Shown here one piece after another: positions 15,783 through 24,333 of a DNA stretch of 30,142 nt; position 1 is the stretch's first letter, and the number at the start of each line of letters is the position of its first letter. The stretch is taken from positions 1-30,142 of the forward strand of contig JAZRFY010000011.1 in the NCBI GenBank assembly GCA_045643885.1. Direction: 5' to 3'. The DNA is from RGIG4608 sp045643885. Lineage in GTDB: Bacteria; Bacillota; Clostridia; Oscillospirales; CAG-272. Made by a program: the position numbers and the translations under genes. A model generated the notes under the pieces. That model made no database searches. It saw only the letters and a list, made by a program, of their open reading frames with translations, and was not told the DNA's origin.

Positions 15783-16945
15783 AAGAGATTTATTTAGATA
15801 ATAGTGCCACCACTCCTATTTGCGATGAAGCCAAACGAGCAATGATGGAAGCTATGGAGTCCTATGGCAATCCTTCATCGCTCCATTCAAAGGGATTTGA
15901 GTCATCTAAAATTATTGCTGATGCAAAATCAAAAATTCTCGCATCACTCTTTGTAAGGAACGGCAAGCCGGAAAATATAGTTTTCACGTCAAGTGGAACT
16001 GAAGCTGATAATCTTGCACTTTTTGGTGTTGCCTATGCCAAAACAAGAAGAGCAAACCGAATCATCACAACTGACTCCGAGCATTCAGCAATAGAAAACA
16101 GCTTGAAGGCACTTGAGGATGATGGCTTTGATGTTGTTCGTCTTTCCACAAAGGGCGGAGTAATCAATATTGACGAGTTCAAATCAGCAATTAATAAAAA
16201 CACGTTGCTTGTCACCATGATGCACGTCAACAACGAAACGGGAGCCGTTTACGATCTTAAAGAATGCTTTAAAATTGCTAAAGAGATCAATCCCGACGTT
16301 GTAACGCATACCGATGCCGTTCAGTCCTATATGAAGGTTAAGGTGTCACCAACGGATCTTTTTGCTGATTTGATTACAGTGAGTGCACATAAAATTCACG
16401 GTCCAAAGGGAATAGGTGCTCTCTATATAAGCCCCGAGGTGATCAAGAAAAAGCAAATTAAACCCATAATATACGGTGGAGGACAGGAGGGAACTCTTCG
16501 TTCAGGAACCGAAAATATTATCGGTATTGCAGGATTTGGCGCAGCTGCGGAAAGAGGTTATAAGAGCCTTTCTGCCGATGTAAGAGCAATGAGAGCGCAA
16601 AGGGAATATCTTCTTTCAAGACTTTCAGAGCTTGATGTAAGAATTAATCTTCCAATGAACGAATGTGCCCCCCATATAGTAAATATAGTTCTGCCTTCCA
16701 TCAAGAGTGAAACTATGCTTCATCATCTTTCTGCAAGTGGAATTTACGTTTCAAGCGGCTCTGCTTGTTCGTCAAACTCTTCTGCCAAAAAGGTGAGTAG
16801 AGCACTTCGTGGATTTGGTCTTTCAGATTTTGATGCTGATTGCTCGATGAGAATAAGCCTTTCACCAAGCAATACTAAAGAGGATATCGACACACTTATA
16901 CTACACCTTGACGAGGGCATAAAAAAGCTTGTTAAGATTCATTAA
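15779..16945 (+). CDS. Cysteine desulfurase (NifS/IscS-like)
   Basis: The 388-residue PLP enzyme takes sulfur from cysteine as an enzyme-bound persulfide, releasing alanine. Visible residues are H102 (SEHSAIEN), D179 (THTDAVQ), the PLP Lys205 (SAHKIHGPKG), the RSGTEN motif near 241 and the active Cys330 (SSGSACSS). The long Cys loop places it with group I desulfurases. Uses include Fe-S clusters, thiamine and tRNA thiolation; MnmA at 19826 is a likely sulfur acceptor. It overlaps the preceding gene by 4 bases and ends the operon. No scaffold IscU or ThiI is adjacent. Confidence 0.93.
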   Translation: MKEIYLDNSATTPICDEAKRAMMEAMESYGNPSSLHSKGFESSKIIADAKSKILASLFVRNGKPENIVFTSSGTEADNLALFGVAYAKTRRANRIITTDSEHSAIENSLKALEDDGFDVVRLSTKGGVINIDEFKSAINKNTLLVTMMHVNNETGAVYDLKECFKIAKEINPDVVTHTDAVQSYMKVKVSPTDLFADLITVSAHKIHGPKGIGALYISPEVIKKKQIKPIIYGGGQEGTLRSGTENIIGIAGFGAAAERGYKSLSADVRAMRAQREYLLSRLSELDVRINLPMNECAPHIVNIVLPSIKSETMLHHLSASGIYVSSGSACSSNSSAKKVSRALRGFGLSDFDADCSMRISLSPSNTKEDIDTLILHLDEGIKKLVKIH

Positions 16946-16952
16946 TAATAAA

Positions 16953-16985
16953 GCGGTGAGCAAAATTGCTCACCGCCTTATTTTT
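16953..16985. terminator. Bidirectional terminator of the murD operon and the Ca-ATPase
   Basis: GCGGTGAGC (16953-16961) and GCTCACCGC (16968-16976) form a 9-bp stem extendable by two A-T pairs. On the plus strand CTTATTTTTTT follows; on the minus strand TTTATTATT follows. The stem abuts the ATPase stop at 16978, so both convergent units can use it. Confidence 0.9.
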
Positions 16986-19665
16986 TTCGTTTGCTTCTTG
17001 AAAATATCTTTACAACCTCGACTATCGGTATAACAAGAGAAGCAAGAACAATACAAATTATATAGTCCATAATACCGAGATTTATAAGTGAGAATGCCTG
17101 AGTCAAAAATGGAATCTCTATCACGGCAATTGTAAGAACAAGTGAAACTGCTCCTGCAGCAATAAGCCAAATATTATTATTTTGAAGCTTGAAAATTGAG
17201 CCGTGGAGTGTACGCATATTGAAGGAATGCAAAATTTCAGTAACGGAAAGAGTGAAAAATGCCATAGTAGTACCAATCATTTCGGCACTAAATAACCCCG
17301 CTGCAATATCTTTGCTATAATATGCTTTTGCTAAATAGCCCCTGCCTATAAAATATGAAATCAAGGTGATGATTGTAACTATAGCTCCTTGATAGATAAC
17401 GGCAATTCCCAAACCGTCAGAAAATATCCCATCGTTATTCTTCCTTGGAGCTCTTTTCATAAGATCATCCTCGGGCTTTTCCATTCCAAGTGCCAAGGCA
17501 GGAAAACAGTCGGTAATCAGATTTATCCATAAAAGATGAACGGCTAAAAATATATTTTGAATGCCGAGCAAGGTGGCCAAAAATATGGTAAGCACCTCGG
17601 ATAGATTTGAAGCAAGTAAAAACTGAATTGATTTTCTTATATTGTCATATATTCGTCGGCCTTCTCCTACGGCAGAAACAATTGTTGCAAAGTTGTCGTC
17701 TGCAAGTACCATATCCGCCACACCCTTGGTAACGTCAGTGCCCGTAATGCCCATCCCGATACCAATGTCAGCGTTTTTAATTGAAGGAGCATCGTTAACG
17801 CCGTCACCCGTCATGGCAGTAATCAGACCCTTTTTGCGCCAAGCATTAACGATTCTTGTTTTATGCTCGGGTTGAACTCGTGCATATACCGAGTATTTCT
17901 CAACGATAGAATCGAATTTTGCATCCTCAATCTCATCAAGCTCAGCACCCATTATTGCCTCGGTTGAATTTTTGATAATGCCAAGCTCTTTGGCGATTGC
18001 AATGGCTGTATCCTTATGGTCACCCGTTATCATTATGGGACGTATCCCTGCATTTTTGCAATCTTCTATTGCAAGCTTTACTTCAGGTCTTATAGGATCT
18101 ATCATGCCGACCATGCCAATAAAGCATAGATCGTTTTCGTGTTCTTCGGCTTCATAGGAATCAGGAGTGGTTTTGAGCATCTTTTGAGCAACTGCCAGGA
18201 CACGCAAAGCATTGTCTGCCATTGATTTGTTGGCAAGAAGAATTTCATCTCTGTCTTTATCGGATAAATTCATTTCTACATCGTTTTTTATTATTTTAGA
18301 GCAACGCTTTAATACTTCGTCGGGAGCGCCCTTTGTGAATTGTAAAATATCACCCTCACTATTTTTGTGAAAGGTAGTCATCATTTTTCTGCTTGAGTCA
18401 AAGGGAATTTCTCCTATGCGAGGAAGAAGACTCTTTTGATGATTTTTTGAAGAACCCACCGATTGGGCAAATAAAACAAGAGCACATTCCGTCGGTTCCC
18501 CGATTACAATGCCGTCATGAGCGTCAAATTCTGCATCTGAGCACAGGGACATAGCTGTTGCTATAAGATGAGCATCATTCCCATAATGCTCTGTAACGGT
18601 CATTTTATTTTGCGTCAGAGTGCCCGTCTTATCCGAACAAATTACCTGAGTGCATCCCAAGGTTTCAACTGCAGTTAGCTTTCTGATTATCGCGTTGCGC
18701 TTTGACATGTTGGTCACACCAATTGAAAGAACGATTGTAACAACCGTGGATAATCCCTCGGGTATAGCAGCAACTGCCAAAGAAATAGCTACCATAAAGA
18801 AATCCATAATTTTGCTTAGGGTGAATGGCTCTGAGCTTAATAATTCTCTTGCTAGGTTAATGCCAAAAACAATTATGGAAATTCCGATAACAAGCTTTGT
18901 TAAAATCTTAGATAATTGATGAAGCTTTATTTGAAGAGGAGTCTTATCGTCACTTGCCTGATTCAAGGCATCGGCAATCTTGCCCATTTCAGTTTCCATG
19001 CCCGTGCTTGTTACAACACATTTGCCCCTTCCGTAGACAACCACGCTACCCATATATGCCATGTTTTTTCGGTCACCTAAAGTAACGTTATCTTCTTTGA
19101 TTGTAGAATCGATTTTGCTTACCGGGAGCGATTCACCGGTAAGCGCTGCCTCCTCAATCTTCATGGATTGGCATTCAATAATTCGCGCATCGGCAGGGAC
19201 CGAGTCACCGGCTTCTAATACTATAATATCACCAACAACTAAATCTTCATTCCTGATGCTTAGCTGTCGTCCATCACGAATGACCTTGCAAGTAGAAGCT
19301 GCAATTTCTTGCAAAGATTCTATAGCTTTTTCGGCTTTGCTTTCTTGGATTACACCTAATACTGCATTTATAAGTACTACTGCAAGTATGATTACCACGT
19401 CAGAGGGAAAACCAACGTGCCCTGTGGCTATTGCTTGATAAACCTCAATTGCTGCAGAAATAAGAGCTGCAACTATAAGAATCACAGTCATAGGTTCTAA
19501 AAGCTGTTTTGCAAACCTTTTTATCAGGGATTTGCGAGGTGGCTCTGCCAATTTATTTTTGCCATGCTTTGCCAAACGAATTTCTGCTTCCTTGGAGCTG
19601 ATTCCCTCGTTACAAGTTTGAAAAAGAGACAGCACCTCATCCTTAGAATGATTGTAAAAATCCAT
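16978..19665 (-). CDS. Calcium-transporting P-type ATPase (SERCA/PMCA-like)
   Basis: The 895-residue membrane pump exports cations from the cytoplasm using an aspartyl phosphate. It has an N-terminal actuator with TGES (176-179), PEGL in membrane segment 4 (302-305), the phosphorylated Asp345 in DKTGTLT, GDGVNDAP in the hinge, and ten membrane segments. Segment 5 has SNLSE and segment 6 WINLITD, keeping the Asn/Glu and Asn/Asp ligands of SERCA, so calcium is the likely ion and perhaps both sites are present. AAAGGAGA precedes the ATG at 19665; an in-frame TTG at 19683 is rejected. It is a single gene with its own promoter. Confidence 0.93.
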   Translation of the reverse strand: MDFYNHSKDEVLSLFQTCNEGISSKEAEIRLAKHGKNKLAEPPRKSLIKRFAKQLLEPMTVILIVAALISAAIEVYQAIATGHVGFPSDVVIILAVVLINAVLGVIQESKAEKAIESLQEIAASTCKVIRDGRQLSIRNEDLVVGDIIVLEAGDSVPADARIIECQSMKIEEAALTGESLPVSKIDSTIKEDNVTLGDRKNMAYMGSVVVYGRGKCVVTSTGMETEMGKIADALNQASDDKTPLQIKLHQLSKILTKLVIGISIIVFGINLARELLSSEPFTLSKIMDFFMVAISLAVAAIPEGLSTVVTIVLSIGVTNMSKRNAIIRKLTAVETLGCTQVICSDKTGTLTQNKMTVTEHYGNDAHLIATAMSLCSDAEFDAHDGIVIGEPTECALVLFAQSVGSSKNHQKSLLPRIGEIPFDSSRKMMTTFHKNSEGDILQFTKGAPDEVLKRCSKIIKNDVEMNLSDKDRDEILLANKSMADNALRVLAVAQKMLKTTPDSYEAEEHENDLCFIGMVGMIDPIRPEVKLAIEDCKNAGIRPIMITGDHKDTAIAIAKELGIIKNSTEAIMGAELDEIEDAKFDSIVEKYSVYARVQPEHKTRIVNAWRKKGLITAMTGDGVNDAPSIKNADIGIGMGITGTDVTKGVADMVLADDNFATIVSAVGEGRRIYDNIRKSIQFLLASNLSEVLTIFLATLLGIQNIFLAVHLLWINLITDCFPALALGMEKPEDDLMKRAPRKNNDGIFSDGLGIAVIYQGAIVTIITLISYFIGRGYLAKAYYSKDIAAGLFSAEMIGTTMAFFTLSVTEILHSFNMRTLHGSIFKLQNNNIWLIAAGAVSLVLTIAVIEIPFLTQAFSLINLGIMDYIICIVLASLVIPIVEVVKIFSRSKRKK

Positions 19666-19689
19666 AGAATCTCCTTTGAACAATAAAAT

Positions 19690-19720
19690 AAGACGCAGGC
19701 ACTTTCCATGCTTGCGTCTT
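19690..19720 (-). terminator. Leader hairpin with U-rich tail upstream of the Ca-ATPase
   Basis: AAGACGCAAGCAT and GTGCCTGCGTCTT form a ~13-bp stem with one mismatch and one G-U pair (minus strand). ATTTTATTG follows, then the ATPase ribosome site. It may simply terminate mnmA, which ends 106 bases upstream. But the candidate ATPase promoter also lies upstream of it, so it could act as an attenuator for the pump gene. Confidence 0.65.
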
Positions 19721-19763
19721 GCTTTATGAATGCGTTATTACAATAATATGCAAGATGTGATGG

Positions 19764-19793
19764 ATCATACCATATTACTGTAATGATAGTCAA
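19764..19793 (-). promoter_or_regulatory. Candidate Ca-ATPase promoter with an internal palindrome
   Basis: On the minus strand TTGACT (19793-19788) and TATGAT (19769-19764) are 18 bases apart. Between them lies the 11-base palindrome ATTACNGTAAT (19774-19784). A repressor bound there would cover the promoter core. The regulator is not identified. Confidence 0.5.
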
Positions 19794-19825
19794 AATATTC
19801 AAACTATATTCGTTCAAATTTGATT

Positions 19826-20887
19826 TTATTCAATTATTCCACCGCCGACAACGACGTCGCCGTCATAAAGAACAACGGACTGTCCTCTTGTTATAGCTCT
19901 TTGAGGCTCGTCAAAAACAACCCTTATGCGATTTTTGTCGATTTGCTCAACTGTTGCAGGCTGTTCCTTTTGGTTGTATCTTATCTTTGCTTTAACCTTG
20001 ATGGGAGAGGGAATAGACTCACAAGAAATAAGATTGATATCCTTTGCAGTAAGCTCAGTTCCAAATAACTCATCATTTCTGGCAAGAACAACTGTGTTGC
20101 TATCAAGGTCTTTTTCCTTAACGTACATAGGCTCACCAAGAGCAAGACCAAGACCTTTGCGTTGTCCTATGGTGTATTTAATAATGCCATCATGAGTACC
20201 TAAAATATTGCCCTTCAGGTCAACAAAATTGCCCTTTTTGAAGGTTTCACCGGTGATATTCTCAATAAATGAAACGTAATTACCATCGGGAATAAAGCAA
20301 ATGTCTTGGCTATCGTGCTTTCTTGCGTTAACAAAACCCAAGCCCTCAGCCAAATCTCTTGCATCCGATTTGCTCATATTACCAAGAGGGAAGATGGTGT
20401 GCGCCAGTTGATCTTGTGTAAGGGAATAAAGCACATAGCTTTGATCCTTACTAAGATCAGTTGCCTTTTTAAGAAGATATCTGCCGTTTTCACCCATTTC
20501 GATTCTTGCGTAATGACCTGTAGCTATCGCATCATAGCCTCTTGTTTTTGCCATATTAAGAAGCTCTTCAAACTTGATTTTTCGGTTACACACAACACAG
20601 GGATTAGGAGTAGAGCCGTTTTTGTATGATTCGATAAAGTTTTTGATTACGCAATTTTTAAAGGATGCACCAAAATCGTGAACCTCATGAATAACTCCTA
20701 ATTTTTCACATACCGATTTAGCATCAGCAATATCCTGCTCAGAGCAACAGGAGTTTTCACCGTATATTAAATTGTCGCTTTCATCGTGGAGCTTCATAGT
20801 AACGCCGAGTGCTTCATGATGCTGCTTTATAAGATAAGCAGACACGGCACTGTCGACACCACCACTCATTGCAACAAGTACTTTCAT
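19826..20887 (-). CDS. mnmA: tRNA-specific 2-thiouridylase MnmA
   Basis: MnmA makes s2U at the wobble base of tRNA-Lys, Glu and Gln, using ATP and a persulfide from a cysteine desulfurase. The 353-residue product has the PP-loop SGGVDS (8-13), the PNPCVVCN motif with nucleophile Cys100, and the second cysteine C197 in SQDICFIPDG. The C-terminal half (TIGQRKGLGL) is also typical. Length is normal for the family. The start lies 14 bases after trmL, with AGAAAGGA upstream, so the two are co-transcribed. Confidence 0.96.
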   Translation of the reverse strand: MKVLVAMSGGVDSAVSAYLIKQHHEALGVTMKLHDESDNLIYGENSCCSEQDIADAKSVCEKLGVIHEVHDFGASFKNCVIKNFIESYKNGSTPNPCVVCNRKIKFEELLNMAKTRGYDAIATGHYARIEMGENGRYLLKKATDLSKDQSYVLYSLTQDQLAHTIFPLGNMSKSDARDLAEGLGFVNARKHDSQDICFIPDGNYVSFIENITGETFKKGNFVDLKGNILGTHDGIIKYTIGQRKGLGLALGEPMYVKEKDLDSNTVVLARNDELFGTELTAKDINLISCESIPSPIKVKAKIRYNQKEQPATVEQIDKNRIRVVFDEPQRAITRGQSVVLYDGDVVVGGGIIE

Positions 20888-20901
20888 TTAAGAAATCCTT
20901 T

Positions 20902-21414
20902 CTAAATCTTAAAATCTTCCCACATAAATGTAGTGGGAGTGCCTTCCTCCAGAAGACCTTCAAAATCATTTTGTCTGAACACTTCATAAACTGCAATTGA
21001 AACTGAATTTGAAAGATTAAGTGATCTGAGATTGGGGCGCATGGGAATTCTGACGCAAGAGTCGGGATTTTTTTCAAGCAAGGGCTCGGGTAATCCCTTT
21101 GATTCCTTGCCAAACATAAGAAATACCTTTTGATTATAGGTTACGTCAGTATATTTTCTAGGCGCTTTCGTAGTAAAATAAAATACGTTAGCACCACTGT
21201 TTTTATTGAAAAAGTCTTCAAGATTGTCATAATAAGTTATGTCAAGAAGATGCCAATAGTCAAGGCCTGCGCGTTTAAGCTTTTTGTCATCTATCTCAAA
21301 TCCCATAGGTCTTATTATATGAAGAGCAGCACCTGTAGCTGCACATGTACGAGCAATATTTCCGGTATTTTGCGGAATTTCGGGCTCGTGAAGAACTATA
21401 TTTATATTAGCCAT
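20902..21414 (-). CDS. trmL: tRNA (cytidine(34)-2'-O)-methyltransferase TrmL
   Basis: TrmL is a SPOUT-class enzyme that methylates the 2'-O of the wobble base in tRNA-Leu using SAM. The 170-residue protein starts NIVLHEPEIPQNTGNIARTC, with the family's N-terminal motif; FGKESKGLPEPLL (motif 2) and RSLNLSNSVSIAVYE (motif 3) form the knot and SAM site. It is slightly longer than the E. coli enzyme. Reading first in the trmL-mnmA unit, it pairs two wobble-position modifications on one transcript. Confidence 0.94.
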   Translation of the reverse strand: MANINIVLHEPEIPQNTGNIARTCAATGAALHIIRPMGFEIDDKKLKRAGLDYWHLLDITYYDNLEDFFNKNSGANVFYFTTKAPRKYTDVTYNQKVFLMFGKESKGLPEPLLEKNPDSCVRIPMRPNLRSLNLSNSVSIAVYEVFRQNDFEGLLEEGTPTTFMWEDFKI

Positions 21415-21448
21415 ATCTTATCCTTTTGTATACTAATTTCTTGACTTA

Positions 21449-21477
21449 ATTATATACGATTTTTGCTTTATTTTCAA
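21449..21477 (-). promoter_or_regulatory. Promoter of the trmL-mnmA operon (minus strand)
   Basis: On the minus strand TTGAAA (21477-21472) and TATAAT (21454-21449) are 17 bases apart, about 35 bases upstream of the trmL start. Confidence 0.78.
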
Positions 21478-21529
21478 GAATAAATTAAAAAATTTACAAA
21501 AAACTATGGTAATTGTTTTGAAGTTGTAG

Positions 21530-21535
21530 TATAAT
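21530..21535 (+). promoter_or_regulatory. Candidate secA -10 element
   Basis: TATAAT (21530-21535) lies 31 bases upstream of the secA start. No good -35 stands at 17 bases (TGGTAA), so the promoter is weak or depends on something else. It faces away from the trmL promoter. Confidence 0.5.
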
Positions 21536-21565
21536 AAGATGATATTCATATTTTTGGAGGATTTA

Positions 21566-24295
21566 ATGGGACTTTTTGATAAGCTCTTTGGCACTTATAG
21601 CGAAAGAGAACTTAAAAAAATAGATAAAACAGTTACTCAGATTGAAGGCCTTGCAGATAAATATAAGGCAATGACTGATGCTGAGCTTTCGGGTATGACT
21701 GCAGTTTTAAAGGGAAGACTTGCCAACGGTGAAACTCTTGACGATATCTTGCCCGATGCATTTGCTGCAGTAAGAGAAGCTGCAGACAGAGTACTTGGCA
21801 AGCGCCCCTTCCGTGTGCAGATTATCGGTGGTATTATTCTTCATCAGGGAAGAATTGCCGAGATGAAAACAGGTGAAGGTAAGACTCTTGTTGCAACAAT
21901 GCCCGCATACCTTAACGCACTTACTGGTGAGGGCGTCCACATCGTAACTGTTAACGATTACCTTGCTTGTCGTGACAGCGAAGAAATGGGCAGAGTTTAT
22001 GAATTTATGGGACTTAAAACAGGTGTTGTAATTCATGGACAAACTCCTGAGCAAAAGCAGGCAGCATATAATGCAGATATCACATACGGAACTAATAACG
22101 AATTTGGCTTTGACTATCTTCGTGATAATATGGTTGTTTATAAGCAAAATCTCTCACAAAGAGGACATGCCTTTGCCATCGTTGACGAGGTTGACTCAAT
22201 TCTTATAGATGAAGCAAGAACTCCCCTTATCATCTCGGGTGCAGGTGATCCCTCAACCGATCTTTATACAAGAGCGGATGCTCTTGTTCGCAAGTTTAAA
22301 AAGCTTGTGGTAAAGGAGATTGATGCTAAAGAGGATCAGGAAGAGATTGATGCCGATTATATCGTTGACGAAAAGGCCAAGAATGCCGTTATAACTCCTG
22401 CAGGTACCAGAAAAGCCGAAAAATTCTTTGGCATTGAAAACCTCAGTGATCCCGAAAATAACGAGATTGCCCATCATATCAACCAGGCTATCCGTGCTTA
22501 CGGTGCTATGAAGAGAGACGTTGACTATGTTGTAAATCAAAATGGCGTAATGATCGTTGACGCATTTACTGGACGTCTTATGCCCGGTAGAAGATATTCT
22601 AACGGTCTTCATCAAGCAATTGAGGCCAAGGAAGGCGTAACTATCGAAAAAGAAAATCAAACTCTTGCAACCATTACATTCCAAAATTACTTTAGAATGT
22701 ATAAAAAGCTTTCCGGTATGACCGGTACTGCTTTGACTGAGGACTCAGAGTTTAGAGAAATCTATATGCTCGACGTTATCGAGATTCCTACCAATAAACC
22801 CATGGTAAGAATCGACCACAATGACGTTCTTTATAAAACAATCAACGCTAAATATAGAGCAATTGTAAGACAGGTTAAGGAATGCAATGCCAAGGGACAG
22901 CCCGTTCTTGTTGGTACAGTTTCCATTGACAAATCTGAAATCCTATCCAAATTGCTTGACAGAGAGGGAATCAAGCATACAGTTCTTAATGCTAAGCTCC
23001 ACGAAAAAGAGGCTGAGATAGTAGCACAGGCAGGTAAGCTTGGTGCAGTTACAATCTCCACCAATATGGCAGGCCGTGGTACCGACATCATGCTCGGTGG
23101 TAACTCCGAATTTATGGCAAAGAACGAGATGCGCAAGCTTGGTTTTACCGACGAGCTTATATCCTTGGCAACAGGTACGTCCGTAGTTGATAACGAAGAG
23201 ATTATGAACGCAAGAAGAACCTTTGCCGAGTTGAACATGAAATATAAGAAGGAAATTGAGCCCGAGGCTAAGAAGGTAAGAGAAGCAGGTGGTCTTTATA
23301 TCCTTGGTTCTGAAAGACACGAATCAAGACGAATTGACAATCAGCTTCGTGGACGTTCCGGCCGTCAGGGTGACCCCGGTGAATCATGTTTCTTCTTGTC
23401 CCTTGAAGATGATCTTATGAGACTCTTCGGTGGTGAAAGAATGCACCTTATCGCGAATTCACTTGGTATGGGTGATGACGATGTTATCGACCAAAAAGCA
23501 TTCTCAAGTGTAATTGAATCATCACAAAAGAAGGTTGAGGATCTTAACTTTAAGCGAAGAAAGAACGTACTTGCATATGATGACGTTATGAATAAGCAAA
23601 GAGAGCTTATCTATAAGCAGCGTCAGGACGTTCTTAACGGTGTGGATATTTCCGATAAGATTGCTAATATGATTTCAGAAACCGTTTCATCCAAGGTTTA
23701 TGAATACTATAACGAGGATGAAAAGAAGATTGACGTTAAGGGTCTTGACTCATACTTTATTCTTCTTTTCGGACCTAAATATCCTTTTGCCGAGATTCAT
23801 TCACTTGCTGAAAAATGCAATGCAGATGGAATCGTTGAGCTTCTTTCTTCCAAAGCTGATGAGATTTACAAGGAGAAAGAGGTGCTCTTTGGTGAAGAAA
23901 CAATGCGCGAGATTGAAAGAGCAGTTCTTCTTCGTAACGTAGATAAAAAGTGGATGGAGCACATCGATGCTATGGACGATCTCAAGGGAAGTGTTGGACT
24001 TCAGAGCTATGCTCAAAGAGATCCCGTTACAGAGTATCGTTTCAGAGGTGCTGATATGTTTGACGAGCTTGTCAACGATATCCGCGAAAACACAGCAAGA
24101 ATGATTCTTTGCCTCACAAAAAAGGCGCCCGATACTCAGAGAGTGCAAATTGCCAACCCCATTATGACAAATGCATCAGGTGAGGTTGCTCGCAAAAAGC
24201 TTACAGTAGTAAAATCCGACAAGGTGGGTAGAAACGATCCATGTCCTTGCGGAAGTGGAAAGAAATATAAAAACTGCTGTGGAGCTAACAGATAA
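21566..24295 (+). CDS. secA: Protein translocase ATPase SecA
   Basis: SecA drives preproteins through SecYEG with ATP, at the inner face of the membrane. The 909-residue product shows Walker A MKTGEGKT (100-107), the DEVDSILIDEARTPLII segment, the GRGTDIMLGG and GRSGRQGDPG motifs of the second ATPase domain, and a C-terminal zinc motif NDPCPCGSGKKYKNCCG. Length fits a SecA with the full SEC-C tail. The ATG at 21566 has GGAGG at 21556-21560; an in-frame ATG at 21539 precedes that site and is rejected. It is a single-gene unit with its own terminator. Confidence 0.97.
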   Translation: MGLFDKLFGTYSERELKKIDKTVTQIEGLADKYKAMTDAELSGMTAVLKGRLANGETLDDILPDAFAAVREAADRVLGKRPFRVQIIGGIILHQGRIAEMKTGEGKTLVATMPAYLNALTGEGVHIVTVNDYLACRDSEEMGRVYEFMGLKTGVVIHGQTPEQKQAAYNADITYGTNNEFGFDYLRDNMVVYKQNLSQRGHAFAIVDEVDSILIDEARTPLIISGAGDPSTDLYTRADALVRKFKKLVVKEIDAKEDQEEIDADYIVDEKAKNAVITPAGTRKAEKFFGIENLSDPENNEIAHHINQAIRAYGAMKRDVDYVVNQNGVMIVDAFTGRLMPGRRYSNGLHQAIEAKEGVTIEKENQTLATITFQNYFRMYKKLSGMTGTALTEDSEFREIYMLDVIEIPTNKPMVRIDHNDVLYKTINAKYRAIVRQVKECNAKGQPVLVGTVSIDKSEILSKLLDREGIKHTVLNAKLHEKEAEIVAQAGKLGAVTISTNMAGRGTDIMLGGNSEFMAKNEMRKLGFTDELISLATGTSVVDNEEIMNARRTFAELNMKYKKEIEPEAKKVREAGGLYILGSERHESRRIDNQLRGRSGRQGDPGESCFFLSLEDDLMRLFGGERMHLIANSLGMGDDDVIDQKAFSSVIESSQKKVEDLNFKRRKNVLAYDDVMNKQRELIYKQRQDVLNGVDISDKIANMISETVSSKVYEYYNEDEKKIDVKGLDSYFILLFGPKYPFAEIHSLAEKCNADGIVELLSSKADEIYKEKEVLFGEETMREIERAVLLRNVDKKWMEHIDAMDDLKGSVGLQSYAQRDPVTEYRFRGADMFDELVNDIRENTARMILCLTKKAPDTQRVQIANPIMTNASGEVARKKLTVVKSDKVGRNDPCPCGSGKKYKNCCGANR

Positions 24296-24300
24296 AAATA

Positions 24301-24330
24301 AAGCCGATGGAAATTTCCATCGGCTTTTTT
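24301..24330. terminator. Bidirectional terminator between secA and the LRR protein
   Basis: AAGCCGATGGAAA/TTTCCATCGGCTT (24301-24326) is a perfect 26-base palindrome followed by TTTTTT on the plus strand and by TTATTTTTATC on the minus strand. It ends secA and also serves the convergent gene, which stops at 24334. Confidence 0.92.
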
Positions 24331-24333
24331 ATA

